A DNA stretch of 64,000 bases from CAIWHR01 sp963741355 (GCA_963741355.1 CAVUIG010000017.1:1-64000), one strand, 5' to 3'. Shown: positions 52,011 to 61,629, counted from the stretch's first letter. The notes: generated by a model from the sequence alone, not told the origin. Numbers and translations: made by a program.

Positions 52011-52554
52011 CTACTGCACCGCGAAGTTGACTTCGGTGCTCCAGGTGATGTCGACCTTGTCGCCCACCTTGACCTGATCGAACACCTTCGGATCGACGAC
52101 CCGTCGGCTGTATTTCCACCCGTTCGGCCCGACAAAAGTCATCGACGACGCTGCCCTTGTCGATTTCGGCGATAGTTGCCGTCATCGTCCGCACCATCGA
52201 CGCCGTGCCCCCGGGCCGCATTTCCTTTCCCATGGTAGAGGACGTGTCGGCGGAATCGACCGCCGCCTCGCCCGCCGGCTTCAGGCGCACGATGACGTTG
52301 TTGTTATACGTCACCCCCACCTTGTCCCCCACCTTGAGCTCGTCGAAGCGCTTGGCGCTCGCGGGCACGTCGAGGGCGACGAACTTGCCATCGGCCGTCT
52401 TGATGTTCACGGCGCGTCTGCTTTGATCGATCGTCTCTACAGTGCCGGTAACGGTGACGGTCTGTTTCGGGAGCTCTTTGACCTGCGCCCAACTGGGCAG
52501 GGCGAGGGCCAAGGCCACTGCGAACGCGCTCAGCATCGTTATTACTCGCTTCAT
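52011..52554 (-). CDS. Exported hypothetical protein (one frame break)
   Basis: About 180 residues. Signal peptide MKRVITMLSAFAVALALALP with SWA/QV cleavage. The mature part is a repeated beta fold: VTVTGTVETIDQSRRAVNIK, FVALDVPASAKRFDELKVGD and KVGVTYNNNVIVRLKPAGEA. After a frame change near 52140 the same pattern recurs as RRVVDPKVFDQVKVGDKVDI with TWSTEVNFAVQ. The two halves are thus related, each ending in a VGDKV-x-IT/VT strand, like OB-type barrels. No function known. SD AGGAGAAGA precedes the start. Confidence 0.75.
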
Positions 52555-53141
52555 GTTCTCTTCTCCTTTTGGTTGCCCATCGCTGGGGGCAGATGAAGGC
52601 GGGTGTCGGGTGACTGGCGTCGGTGTTGCCCGGCTTTTTTGTGTGCAGCAAGTCCGCGGCTCCGTTGAGTGTATACGCACAAAAAAGCGTCAACACGTCC
52701 ACGACGTACCGCGATAAACAGCCGCCACCCGCCCGGGCCATGCGTTGGCGGCAAATTTCATTAAAACCCCGCCATCACATAATTGGCCATCCACTATTTG
52801 CACATGGCTACCGCTGCGGGAATCAGCGCCGCGCTGATTTGCGCGTAGGAGCACGTCCGACAAAGACGGATGATGGTGGCCCCGCATTGCGAAGAACACG
52901 GTGACGACGGGCGGCTTTGCGAGTCGGGAAGCCGGCAGGAAGGCCGCCTTGCGCACGTTCGCCGAGCGCAGCGGTGTAAACGTTGCAAAGAGACTGAACG
53001 GCAGCTTATTTCGTCGGTTGACGGCATGGCGGTGCACCACGACCGTTCGAATCGGAGCCGTTGGCCGCCCATGGCCGACTCTCCGCCGGCACCAAAATCG
53101 AATAAGTTTGGCACGCCCCCTAGGGATCGGCAGTGCGGAAT
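52555..53141. other. Gene-poor stretch
   Basis: No gene supported. Contains AT-rich blocks near 52635 and 52680 that could hold the minus-strand promoter of the exported protein (TTGACG and TATACA are seen there but badly spaced), and the partial copy of the tRNA-Thr 3' end. Confidence 0.4.
53083..53095. repeat. Copy of the tRNA-Thr 3' end
   Basis: TCCGCCGGCACCA matches the last 13 bases of tRNA-Thr (51933-51945) exactly, in the same orientation, 1,150 bp downstream. It could be an old attachment-site remnant. The length is short enough that chance or an unrelated tRNA fragment remains possible. Confidence 0.35.
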
Positions 53142-53534
53142 CTAACGCCCGGGCGGACTAGGCAGCTGCTGCGTATCAGCCCAGATCGCCGCGGCCAGGG
53201 AATCGTCCTGCCTGTCGTAGCGAGGCAGGTCAGTCAAAGCGTTGGTCGGCGTCCCGTCTTTCGTGTGACTGTAAAGGTACGCGTTCCGGCCGCGTCTTAC
53301 GTTGATGCCGACATGGTCCGTGTTCTTGTAGCTGTCCTGACCGACTTTGTGCATTACCCAAACCTTGTCGCCGCCACGAATGAGACGGGCAACGTCCTCG
53401 CACCAAATCCGTTCGCCGTGCCGAAGTGCAACCATGCCGTTGCGCTCGTCCCGCACGACCTTGTGCAACAGCACTTGATCGATCTCGCCAAGGTTCATGT
53501 TCCAGTGGATCGCGCTGATGCCGTAATGGTCCAT
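53142..53534 (-). CDS. Conserved hypothetical protein, DUF3892-like
   Basis: 130 residues from ATG 53534. MDHYGISAIHWNMNLGEIDQ, then WCEDVARLIRGGDKVWVMHK and GINVRRGRNAYLYSHTKDGT with PTNALTDLP. The pattern of a basic strand (KVWV), a G-x-V-x-V/R strand and a PTN-x-L-x-LP end resembles small beta-barrel proteins annotated DUF3892. No known role. The frame is open further upstream, but residues there are not family-like. Stands alone between gene-poor DNA and another small minus-strand gene. Confidence 0.6.
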   Translation of the reverse strand: MDHYGISAIHWNMNLGEIDQVLLHKVVRDERNGMVALRHGERIWCEDVARLIRGGDKVWVMHKVGQDSYKNTDHVGINVRRGRNAYLYSHTKDGTPTNALTDLPRYDRQDDSLAAAIWADTQQLPSPPGR

Positions 53535-53711
53535 TTTCGCCCTCGTACCTGGTAGTGGCGCCCCGCGGCCGAAGTTGATCTGGCCACCTTCCGCCTGAGG
53601 CGTAGCAATTCTAGCGCATGAGCTCGCGCGGCGCGGTAGCGGCGCTGTCCGCGGGCCAAGTGTGCCGCGCGGCAATCGCCGACGTGGGCGGCTCAACGCT
53701 CGCGCCAGGAT

Positions 53712-53921
53712 TTACGTTACGGCGCGGGCGGTCTTGCTCTGGAGAGGGAATCTGACTTCTCGGTCACGCGATTCCATCCGGCGGGCAGCACGACGGAGCT
53801 TCGCAAGCGCCGCGTCGGCCCGCCGCTCTCCGTCTCGCGCAACGGACATAAGAGCGCTCAGCAGGAATCCCGCACTACCGCCAATCCAGAGACCCAGAAA
53901 AAACCAGAACACGTCGGTCAT
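53712..53921 (-). CDS. Small membrane protein, DUF3789-like
   Basis: 69 residues. MTDVFWFFLGLWIGGSAGFL then LSALMSVARDGERRADAALA: one glycine-rich transmembrane segment (residues 4-25) followed by a basic cytoplasmic helix. Short proteins of this shape are common in phages and their remnants. A GAGGAG Shine-Dalgarno lies just before the ATG, which supports expression. Confidence 0.6.
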   Translation of the reverse strand: MTDVFWFFLGLWIGGSAGFLLSALMSVARDGERRADAALAKLRRAARRMESRDREVRFPLQSKTARAVT

Positions 53922-53935
53922 GGCCTACTCCTCTG

Positions 53936-54190
53936 TTACCTCCCTGGCACCCAATAACACGGCTCAAGCTTGATCGTTGGCGCGAAGGGACTGTGCAGGC
54001 CAATCTCCCGATCGGCCGTAGGACCAAGCACGACAATTCGAGTGAATTCAGTCGCGGTCATGATGCCTACGCCGTCGGCATGGCCATCGCTCCCCGATTC
54101 CTTGATCCAGGTGCCATTCGGACGCGCCGCGCCATTGACGAGGATCAATCGCCCTGCCCCCAGGCGGAATAGCCTGAGCGTGTGTTCCAA
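53936..54190 (-). CDS. Hypothetical small protein
   Basis: 84 residues, MEHTLRLFRLGAGRLILVNG and IMTATEFTRIVVLGPTADRE. No family recognised. The frame ends 14 bp before the membrane-protein start. Reading is weakly protein-like, and no SD is visible at the ATG. Confidence 0.3.
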   Translation of the reverse strand: MEHTLRLFRLGAGRLILVNGAARPNGTWIKESGSDGHADGVGIMTATEFTRIVVLGPTADREIGLHSPFAPTIKLEPCYWVPGR

Positions 54191-54252
54191 GGGATGGGAC
54201 CGGGCCGATTCATCGCCGCGTCCCGATACGTCAACTGAACGGGAGATGCCAG

Positions 54253-54756
54253 ATGCTGAGCTTCAGGACCAAATCGATTTGCGCGGCGACGATCTTCGCG
54301 CTGAGCGGTGGAATTGCGTTGGCGGCCGAGGCCGATCTGCAGAAGCAGATCGACGAGGTCAAGGGCGCGCTGCCCAAGTTCGCCATTCCGATGCGCGAAG
54401 TCGGCGACCGGTTCCAGAACATCTATTTCGCGGCCAAGGACGGCAATTGGGCGCTGGCCGCCTACATGTCGAAGTACATGAACGGCTCGATGAACCCGGC
54501 GAGCGTCACCAAGCCGGCCGAGTACAAGGTCTGGAAGGGGTTCTACGATGGCACCTTCGCGTCCGTGAACAAGGCGATCCAGGCCAAGGACTGGAAGGGC
54601 TTCGAAACCGCTTACACCGCCGTCATTCCCGAGTGCAACAACTGTCATCAAGGGATGGGATACGGATTCATCAAGGTCGTGAAGATGGCAACACCCGCGG
54701 ACAACGGCATCGACTACAAGACGATCAAATCCGAGCCGGGCGACGTGCCCAAGTAA
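54253..54756 (+). CDS. Exported protein with single haem-binding motif (cytochrome c-like)
   Basis: 167 residues. Signal peptide KSICAATIFALSGGIALAAE (cleavage after ALA). The mature region is helical (DLQKQIDEVKGALPKFAIPM and NWALAAYMSKYMNGSMNPAS) with one CxxCH at residues 128-132 (ECNNCHQGMGYGFIKV). One motif near the C-terminus resembles cytochrome c' architecture, although the fold is not certain. Periplasmic. SD GGGAG precedes the ATG. Its own terminator follows 20 bp after the stop, so it is a single-gene unit. Confidence 0.8.
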   Translation: MLSFRTKSICAATIFALSGGIALAAEADLQKQIDEVKGALPKFAIPMREVGDRFQNIYFAAKDGNWALAAYMSKYMNGSMNPASVTKPAEYKVWKGFYDGTFASVNKAIQAKDWKGFETAYTAVIPECNNCHQGMGYGFIKVVKMATPADNGIDYKTIKSEPGDVPK

Positions 54757-54775
54757 TTCGACGCGCCGGGCAATC

Positions 54776-54803
54776 AAGGGCGGGATATCCCGCCCTTTTC
54801 TTT
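54776..54803 (+). terminator. Terminator of the haem-protein gene
   Basis: AAGGGCGGGAT/ATCCCGCCCTT is a perfect 22-bp palindrome, followed by TTCTTTT. Strong in both directions. Confidence 0.9.
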
Positions 54804-54962
54804 TGGCGCACCCGGCGGACATGGACGGACGAGCAACACGCAGTGCGCCCAGTCACCGGCGCGCGTCCCGCAGACACCCGGCGTTGCCCCGGCGCCGAAA
54901 AAGTGTGCCAATCCGGCCGCTTCGTTGGACAATTGCGGTTTACGCGTCCTTTCGGAGCCCAA

Positions 54963-56167
54963 ATGAATCGCGTCTGCCGCCTGCTGGTCGTGACCGCGGC
55001 CCTCCTCGCCACCGCTGGCGTCCACCGCGCTCGCCGCAGAGCCCGTGAAGCTGGGCGAGCTCAACAGCTACAAGACCTTCCCGGCCTTTCTCGAGCCCTA
55101 CAAGAAGGGCATGGAGCTCGCGCGGGACGAGATCAACGCCGCGGGCGGCGTCCTCGGGCGCCCGATCGAGATCGTCGTGCGCGACGACAACGGCAATCCG
55201 GGCGATGCGGTGCGCGTCGCCGAAGAGCTCCTGTCGCGCGAGAAGGTCGTGATGCTGATGGGCACGTTCGCATCGAACGTGGGCCTCGCGGTCGCCGACC
55301 TCGCCCGGCAGCGCAAGGTGCCGTTCCTCGCCGCCGAGCCCCTCACCGACAAGATCGTCTGGGAGAACGGCAACAAGTACACGTACCGGCTGCGCGCGTC
55401 GACTTTCATGCAGACGGCGATGCTGGCGCCGGAGGCCGCGAAGCTCGGCAAGAAGCGCTGGGCGATCGTCTACCCGAACTACGAGTACGGCCAGTCGGCG
55501 ACCGCGGCGTTCAAGAAGCTGATGATCGCGCTGCAGCCGGGCGGCATCGAATTCGTCGAGCAGGCGGTGCCGCTCGGCAAGATCGAGGCCGGACCGGTCG
55601 TGCAGGCATTGATCGACGCGAAGCCGGACGCGATTTTCTCGTCGCTCTTCGCCACCGACCTCGCCCGCTTCGTCCGCGAAGGCGAGCTGCGCGGGCTCTT
55701 CAAGGATCGCCCGGTGTTCAACCTGCTGGGCGGCGAGCCCGAATACCTCGATCCGATGAAGGACGAGGCGCCGGTCGGCTGGTGGGTGACGGGCTACCCG
55801 TGGTACGCGATCGGAACCCCCGCGCACAAGCGTTTCCTCGACGCGTATCAGGCGAAATGGAAGGACTACCCGCGCTTAGGCTCCGTCGTCGGCTATACGA
55901 CGATCGTCACGGCCGCCGCCGCGATCCGCAAGGCGGGATCCACGGACCCCGAGAAGATCGTCGCCGCGCTCGGCCAACCTCAGCGTCGAGTCGCCATTCG
56001 GCAGGATCACCTTCCGGACCCTCGACCATCAATCGACGATGGGCGCGTTCGTCGGACGCACGGCGGTCAAGGACGGCAAGGGCGTGATGGTCGACTGGCG
56101 CTACGCCGACGGCAAGGACTACCTGCCCTCGGACGATGCCGTGAAGAAGCTTCGACCCGCGGACTGA
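54963..56167 (+). CDS. Branched-chain amino acid-type ABC substrate-binding protein (two frame breaks)
   Basis: About 400 residues. Signal peptide MNRVCRLLVVTAALLATAGV. After a frame change near 55025 the LivJ/LivK-like fold is continuous: VKLGELNSYKTFPAFLEPYK, GMELARDEINAAGGVLGRPI, VVRDDNGNPGDAVRVAEELL and VVMLMGTFASNVGLAVADLA. YPNYEYGQSATAAFKKLM and LLGGEPEYLDPMKDEAPVGW follow. A second change near 55970 is followed by VESPFGRITFRTLDHQSTMG and the end DAVKKLRPAD. The ligand may be a branched-chain amino acid, urea, or an amide, and is not decided by sequence. First gene of the operon with livHM and livG. Confidence 0.9.
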
Positions 56168-56260
56168 CCGAGACATTCGGACAGTACCCCGGCGCTACGT
56201 GACGCCAATCGCCGGGGCCGCGGAATGACGCCGCGTCGACGGCGGGCGCGCCCGGCGGGC

Positions 56261-56266
56261 TAGAAT
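56261..56266 (+). promoter_or_regulatory. Candidate -10 element before the LivHM gene
   Basis: TAGAAT, 47 bp before the GTG start at 56313, in the 145-bp gap after the binding-protein gene. No clear -35 is seen. It may allow separate expression of permease and ATPase. Confidence 0.35.
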
Positions 56267-56312
56267 CGCGGCCTGCGGCGCTACGCGCGCCGCCGACCCG
56301 ATTCCCCGCCGC

Positions 56313-58193
56313 GTGTCTTCCGCCTCCCTGCTCGCGCAACTGCTGACCGGCCTTTCCGGCGCGTCGTCGCTGTTCCTCGTCGCCGCGGGCCTGACGCTGA
56401 TCTTCGGCGTCACCCGCGTGGTCAATTTCGCCCACGGCTCGCTGTACATGCTGGGCGCGTACATCGCCTGGACGCTGAGCGAAGCGCTGGGGCGCGGCCC
56501 GCTCGGCGTCTGGGGCGGCGTTCTGGTCGCGGCGCTGGCGGTCGCCGCGCTCGGCGCGCTGATCGAGGCGCTGCTCCTGAAGCGCATCTACTCGGCGCCC
56601 GAGCTCCTGCAGCTCGCGGCGACGTTCGGCATCGTGCTGATCGTTCGCGATGCGGCGCTGGCGATCTGGGGGCCGGAGGATCTCCTCGGTCCGCGCGCCC
56701 CCGGCTTCACCGGCGCCATCGACGTGCTGGGGCGCGCGGTGCCGACCTACGACCTCCTTCTCATCGCCGTCGGCCCGGTCGTGCTCATCGGCCTGACCTG
56801 GCTCATTCACAAGACGCGCTTCGGCATGCTCGTGCGCGCGGCGACGGAGAACCGCGTCATCGCCGGCGCGCTCGGCATCAACGAGCGCGCGCTCTTCACC
56901 AGCGTATTCGCCCTCGGCGCTTTTCTCGCCGGCCTCGCCGGCGCCCTGCAGCTGCCGCAGGAGCCGGCCAATCTCGGCATGGACCTCGCAATCATCGCCG
57001 AGGCGTTCGTCGTCACCGTCGTCGGCGGACTGGGATCGATCCCGGGCGCCTTTCTCGCCGCGCTGGTCATCGGATTGACGCGTGCGCTGTGCATCGGCCT
57101 CGGCACCGTCGAGATCGGCGGCATCGCGATCGCGTTTCCGAAGCTCACGCTCGTCGCCGAATTCGTCGTGATGGCGGTCGTGCTGGTCGTGAGGCCCTAC
57201 GGCTTCCTCGGCAAGGCCCCGCCGGCGCCGCCGACGACGCCCCTCGCCGAATTTCGCGCGCTCATCGTCGCGCCCGGCCGCCCGGCCGCCATCGCCGCGT
57301 TGGTCGCCTTCGCGCTGGCGGCACTGCTGCCGTTCGTCGGTGACGCGTACACGCTGGTGCTCGCGACCGACGTCATCGTGTTCGCGCTGTTCGCCGCGAG
57401 CCTGCAGTTCCTGATGGGGACCGGCGGAATGGCCTCGTTCGGGCATGCCGCCTACTTCGGCGTCGGCGCCTACGCCGCGGCGATCGCCGCCAAACACGGT
57501 TGGCCGATGGGGACGGCGCTCGCGGCCGCGCCATTTGCCGGATTCGCCGGCGCGGTCGTCGTCGGCTGGTTCTGCGTGCGGCTTTCGGGGGTCTACCTCG
57601 CAATGCTCACGCTCGCCTTCGCGCAGATCGCGTGGTCGATCGCGTTCCAGTGGGACAGCGTGACCGGCGGCTCCAACGGCCTCGTCGGCATCTGGCCGCC
57701 GGAATGGCTCGCGCAGGGCCGCGCCTACTACTGGCTCGTCCTCGGCCTCGGCGCGACCGCCCTCGCCGCGCTCGCCTGGATCGCACAGGCGCCGCTCGGG
57801 TACGCGCTCCGCGCCTGTCGCGACTCGTCGCTGCGGGCGCAGGCGATCGGTATCGACGTTCGCGGCACGCAGCGCACGGCATTCGCGCTTGCGGGCGCGT
57901 TCGCCGGGCTCGCCGGCGGGCTGTATGCGTTCTCCAAGGGCAGCATCTCCCCGGAGACGCTCGCCATTCCGCGTTCCGTCGACGCGCTCGTCATGGTGCT
58001 GCTCGGCGGGCTCAATGCGCTCGCCGGCCCTCTCATTGGCGCAGGCGTGTTCACCTGGCTTTCCGACACGCTCGCACGGGTCACCGACTACTGGCACGCG
58101 GTGCTGGGTGCCGCGATCCTCGTGATCGTGCTCGCGTTTCCGATGGGGATCGGCGGCGCGCTGTCGCGTTTCACCGCACGGTGGCGGGCATGA
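56313..58193 (+). CDS. Fused LivH-LivM permease of a branched-chain amino acid-type ABC transporter
   Basis: 626 residues from GTG. Residues 1 to about 300 are the LivH half: GLTLIFGVTRVVNFAHGSLY with MLGAY, RAATENRVIAGALGINERAL and FVVTVVGGLGSIPGAFLAAL. Residues about 325-626 are the LivM half: QFLMGTGGMASFGHAAYFGV, GVYLAMLTLAFAQIAWSIAF, LRAQAIGIDVRGTQRTAFAL and VMVLLGGLNALAGPLIGAGV. Roughly 17-20 membrane segments in total, with a proline-rich joint (KAPPAPPTTPL). Most systems use two separate genes, so the fusion fixes a heterodimer in one chain. The stop overlaps the livG start (ATGA). Confidence 0.93.
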   Translation: MSSASLLAQLLTGLSGASSLFLVAAGLTLIFGVTRVVNFAHGSLYMLGAYIAWTLSEALGRGPLGVWGGVLVAALAVAALGALIEALLLKRIYSAPELLQLAATFGIVLIVRDAALAIWGPEDLLGPRAPGFTGAIDVLGRAVPTYDLLLIAVGPVVLIGLTWLIHKTRFGMLVRAATENRVIAGALGINERALFTSVFALGAFLAGLAGALQLPQEPANLGMDLAIIAEAFVVTVVGGLGSIPGAFLAALVIGLTRALCIGLGTVEIGGIAIAFPKLTLVAEFVVMAVVLVVRPYGFLGKAPPAPPTTPLAEFRALIVAPGRPAAIAALVAFALAALLPFVGDAYTLVLATDVIVFALFAASLQFLMGTGGMASFGHAAYFGVGAYAAAIAAKHGWPMGTALAAAPFAGFAGAVVVGWFCVRLSGVYLAMLTLAFAQIAWSIAFQWDSVTGGSNGLVGIWPPEWLAQGRAYYWLVLGLGATALAALAWIAQAPLGYALRACRDSSLRAQAIGIDVRGTQRTAFALAGAFAGLAGGLYAFSKGSISPETLAIPRSVDALVMVLLGGLNALAGPLIGAGVFTWLSDTLARVTDYWHAVLGAAILVIVLAFPMGIGGALSRFTARWRA

Positions 58194-58943
58194 CGACGAT
58201 CCTGCGCGTCGACGGTCTCTGCCGCGATTTCGATGGCGTGCACGCGGTGCGCGACGTGTCGTTCGAAGTCGACGCCGGCGAGCTCGTCGCGCTGATCGGT
58301 CCCAATGGCGCCGGCAAGACCACCTGCTTCAACCTCGTCAACGGCCAGCTCGTGCCCGACGCGGGCTCGGTGCGACTCGGCGACGCGCGCATCGACGGGC
58401 TGCCGCCGCGCACGATCGCGAAGATGGGTGTGGGCCGCACGTTCCAGGTCGCGGCAACGTTCGCGTCGATGACCGTCCGCGAGAACGTGCAGCTCGCCCT
58501 GCTCGCGCACGCGGGGAAGGACCGCGGCGTCGGCGCGCGGGCAACACTCGCGCTTCGCGCGGAAGCCGACGCGCTGCTCGCCCGAGTGCGCATGACGAAG
58601 TTCGCCGATCAGGGCTGCGCGACGCTCGCTTACGGGGACGCCAAGCGCGTCGAGCTCGCGCTGGCGCTGGCCGGCGGCCCGCGGCTCCTGCTGATGGACG
58701 AGCCGACGGCGGGCATGTCGCCCAACTCGCGCAACCGGCTGATGCAGCTCGCCGCCGATCTCGCGCGCGAGCAGCAGATCGCGGTGCTGTTCACCGACCA
58801 CGACATGGACGTCGTGTTCGGGCATGCCGACCGCGTCATCGTGCTCGACCGCGGCCGCATCCTCGCCACCGGGCACGCCGGAGGAAATTCGCGCCGATCC
58901 GCGCGTGCGCGCGATCTACCTCGGAGAGGACGAGGCGGCGTAG
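58190..58943 (+). CDS. livG: Branched-chain amino acid-type ABC transporter ATPase LivG (one frame break)
   Basis: About 251 residues. Walker A LIGPNGAGKTTCFNLVNGQL, MGVGRTFQVAATFASMTVRE, signature-region CATLAYGDAKRVELALALAG (a degenerate LSGG: LAYGD, as in LivG), Walker B LLLMDEPTAGMSPNSRNRLM and VLFTDHDMDVVFGHADRV. After DRGRILATG a frame change near 58880 separates the family end TPEEIRADPRVRAIYLGEDE. LivG needs a LivF partner, but the next gene is on the other strand and encodes something else, so LivF must come from elsewhere in the genome or be absent. Confidence 0.92.
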
Positions 58944-58985
58944 ACGCGGGAACCGCGTTACGCGCGGAGCGGCGCGCACGGAACG

Positions 58986-60167
58986 TCAGCCGGTGAGGCG
59001 CGCGAATCCGTCGGCGAGATCGTCGATGAGATCGGCCGGATCCTCGAGCCCGATGGCGAGCCGCAGGCACGGGCCGCCCGCGTCCCAGCGCGTCGCGGTG
59101 CGCGCGCGCTCCGGATAGGTCGGAATCACGAGGCTCTCGAATCCGCCCCAGCTCCAGCCCATGCTGAACAGGCGCATCCCGTCCAGCATCGCGTCGATGC
59201 GGGCCTTCTCCACGGGCTGCAGCACCACGGCGAAGAGTCCCGACGCCGCCACGAAATCGCGCTTCCACAGCTCGTGGCCCCGCGAGCCGGGACGCGCCGG
59301 ATAGATGACCTCCTTCACCTCCGGCCGGGCCGCGAGCCACGCCGCGATCTCGAGCGCGCTCGCCTGGTGCCGCGCGAGCCGGGTCGGCAGCGTGCGCAGG
59401 CCGCGCAGGCCGAGAAAGCAATCGTCGGAGGACGCGGTGACGCCCATGTCGGTCCACAGCCGGTGCAACTCGGGAAAGGCGCTTTCGTTGCTGACGATGA
59501 GTCCGAGCAGAACGTCGGAATGGCCGCCGATGTATTTGGTCGCCGCGTGGACGGAGACGTCGACGCCATGATCGAACGAGCGGAGGCCGAACGGAGTCGC
59601 CCATGAATTGTCGATGATGACGCGCGCGCCGCGGCGGTGCGCGACCGCGGCGATTGCCGGGATGTCCTGCACCTCGAAGGTCAGCGATCCGGGCGATTCC
59701 GTGAAGACGAGCTTCGTGTTGTCGCGGAAATCGCGCTCGATCGCGGCGCCCGCCAGCGGATCGTAATAGCTCACCTCGATGCCGAAGCGCGGCAGATGCA
59801 GGTCGCAGAACCGGCGCGTCGGCCCGTAGACGGCGTCGGTGACGAGGACGTGATCGCCGGTGCGCGAGAGCGCCAGCAGCGGGAACGTCGTCGCGGTGAG
59901 TCCGGAAGGAACCGCCAGCGCCGCGAAGCCGCCTTCGATCTCGGCGACCGCGCGCTGCAGGTCGGTGACGGTCGGCAATCCGTGCAGGCCATACGTAATG
60001 CCCGGATGCTGGCCGCGTGCCGACTGCTCGAGCTCGGCGACCGTTTCGAAGAGGATCGTCGTCGCGCGAAACACCGGCGTGTTGACGGCCCCCATGAACT
60101 TTTCGGAGTCGCGCCCGAGGTGGCCCGCCTGCGTGGCGGGCCGCATCGGTTTCTTTTCCTTGGTCAT
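58986..60167 (-). CDS. metC: Cystathionine beta-lyase-type PLP enzyme
   Basis: 393 residues, intact. RPATQAGHLGRDSEKFMGAV and NTPVFRATTILFETVAELEQ open the Cys/Met-metabolism PLP fold. YGLHGLPTVTDLQRAVAEIE provides the phosphate-binding Tyr. The PLP lysine is Lys211 in SVHAATKYIGGHSDVLLG, with VIIDNSWATPFGLRSFDHGV carrying the ring-contacting Asp. SMGWSWGGFESLVIPTYPER is the MetC-like C-terminus. Breaks cystathionine to homocysteine, pyruvate and ammonia, though a related lyase activity is possible. Its ATG overlaps the stop of gntK. Confidence 0.9.
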   Translation of the reverse strand: MTKEKKPMRPATQAGHLGRDSEKFMGAVNTPVFRATTILFETVAELEQSARGQHPGITYGLHGLPTVTDLQRAVAEIEGGFAALAVPSGLTATTFPLLALSRTGDHVLVTDAVYGPTRRFCDLHLPRFGIEVSYYDPLAGAAIERDFRDNTKLVFTESPGSLTFEVQDIPAIAAVAHRRGARVIIDNSWATPFGLRSFDHGVDVSVHAATKYIGGHSDVLLGLIVSNESAFPELHRLWTDMGVTASSDDCFLGLRGLRTLPTRLARHQASALEIAAWLAARPEVKEVIYPARPGSRGHELWKRDFVAASGLFAVVLQPVEKARIDAMLDGMRLFSMGWSWGGFESLVIPTYPERARTATRWDAGGPCLRLAIGLEDPADLIDDLADGFARLTG

Positions 60168-60681
60168 GCCGCGTCCTTGTTGATGGCGGGTGCCAGCGCC
60201 GCGCGGATCTGCGCGATCTTCTCGGGGATCGGCGTCGCCACGTCGACGACGATTGCATCGGCGGCTCCTCGAGCGTGGCGAACTGGCTTTCGAGCAGCGT
60301 CGCCGGCATGTAGCGATGGGTGCGGCGACGAAACGCGGGGCAAGATCGCCTCGTAGTCGCCCTTGAGATGGACGAAGCGGACCTCGCCCGGCCGCCCTCG
60401 CGGCGGACGGCGATCCGGTCGCGATACGCTTGCTTAAGGGCCGAGCATGCGAGCACGGCGTGGCCATCGGCCGCGAGCACGGCAGCGATCTTCGCCGCGA
60501 GCGCGTCGAGCCAGGGCCAGCGATCGACGTCGGTCAGCGGCGTGCCGGCCGCCATCTTCGCGACGTTTTCCGGCGGATGGAAATCGTCGCCGTCGAAGAA
60601 CGGCCAGCCGAGCGCCTCGGCGAGCGCGCGCCCGACCGCCGATTTGCCCGACCCCGACACGCCCATCACTACGACGACCAT
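60164..60681 (-). CDS. gntK: Gluconokinase (two frame breaks)
   Basis: About 172 residues. MVVVVMGVSGSGKSAVGRAL is the P-loop start. FFDGDDFHPPENVAKMAAGT, PLTDVDRWPWLDALAAKIAA and LACSALKQAYRDRI are the gluconokinase motifs. Frame changes near 60400 and 60265 are followed by THRYMPATLLESQFATLEEP, and the end INKDAA. Phosphorylates gluconate on O6 for the pentose-phosphate/Entner-Doudoroff routes. The TGA overlaps the metC ATG (ATGA at 60164-60167), an unexpected pairing. No gluconate permease is nearby. Confidence 0.9.
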
Positions 60682-60779
60682 CGGTCCACCGCTCGTTTCC
60701 CCTCAGTGCGAATGCGCCTGCGAACCCCTGCCAGGGCGCCCCGGGATGCTACCGAGTAATCGCGATTCCGCCAATCGAG

Positions 60780-61629
60780 TCATCGCGTGGGGTAACGCGT
60801 CGCCAGGAAGGCCGCGCCGACGATCAGCGTGCCTCCGATGAGCGTTCGCACGCCGGGAACCTCGCCCAGGAGGAGCAGCGCCAGCGCGATCCCGTAGACG
60901 GGCTCGAGGGCCACGATGACGCTCGCCGTGTGCGCGCTGATGGTGCGCAACCCGGCGATGAAGAGCGTGTGCGCGAGCGCCGTGCAGACGAGGCCCAGCA
61001 CCAGGATCAGCGCGACGTCGCGGGCGCCGATCGCGCCGAGCGCCGCCGGGCTCGCCCACGCGAAGGGCAGAAGGCACAGCGCTGCGGTCAGGTTCTGCCA
61101 GAAGGCGACGTCGACCGCGCGCCGGTTGGCGACGAGGCGCCGGTTCAGCACCGCGAGCAGCGCAAAGGTGAATCCGGAGACGAGCCCCCACGCGAGCCCC
61201 TGCAGCGTGCGGTCCTGCAGCGAGAACGAGGGCACGAGCGCGACGAGGCCGAGCGTCACCAGGAGCGCCGTCGCGACCTTGCGCGGCGTCCATTGCCTGC
61301 GCAGCAGCAGCCATTCGAGGATCAGCACGAACAGCGGAAAGCTCGCGAACCCGAGGAGGCCGATGGCGACCGTCGACGGTCTGGATCGCCGCGAAGAAGC
61401 TCACCCAGTGGAGCGCCAGCACCGCGCCGTTGGTCACGAGACGAAGCTCGAACGGGCGCCGGACCGCGCGCGTGCGGAGCAGGACGATGCCGAGCGCCGC
61501 CGCCGCGACGGCGGCGCGGCCCAGCACGATCGCGACGGGCGAAAGGTCGATCCACTTGCCGAAGAGCCCCGCGAATCCGAACAGGAGCACCGCCGCGTGC
61601 AGTGCCGCAAGCGCGCTCCCGCGGGACAT
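60780..61629 (-). CDS. EamA/DMT-family transporter (one frame break)
   Basis: About 283 residues with ten predicted membrane segments in two repeats. First repeat: LAALHAAVLLFGFAGLFGKW and IVLGRAAVAAAALGIVLLRT with LVTNGAVLALHWVSFFAAIQ. A frame change near 61370. Second repeat: LAWGLVSGFTFALLAVLNRR, WQNLTAALCLLPFAWA, VALILVLGLVCTALAHTLFI and TASVIVALEPVYGIALALLL. EPVYG is the EamA end signature. Family members export amino acids, nucleobases or metabolites; the substrate is not readable. Faces away from the GS-like operon. Confidence 0.88.
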
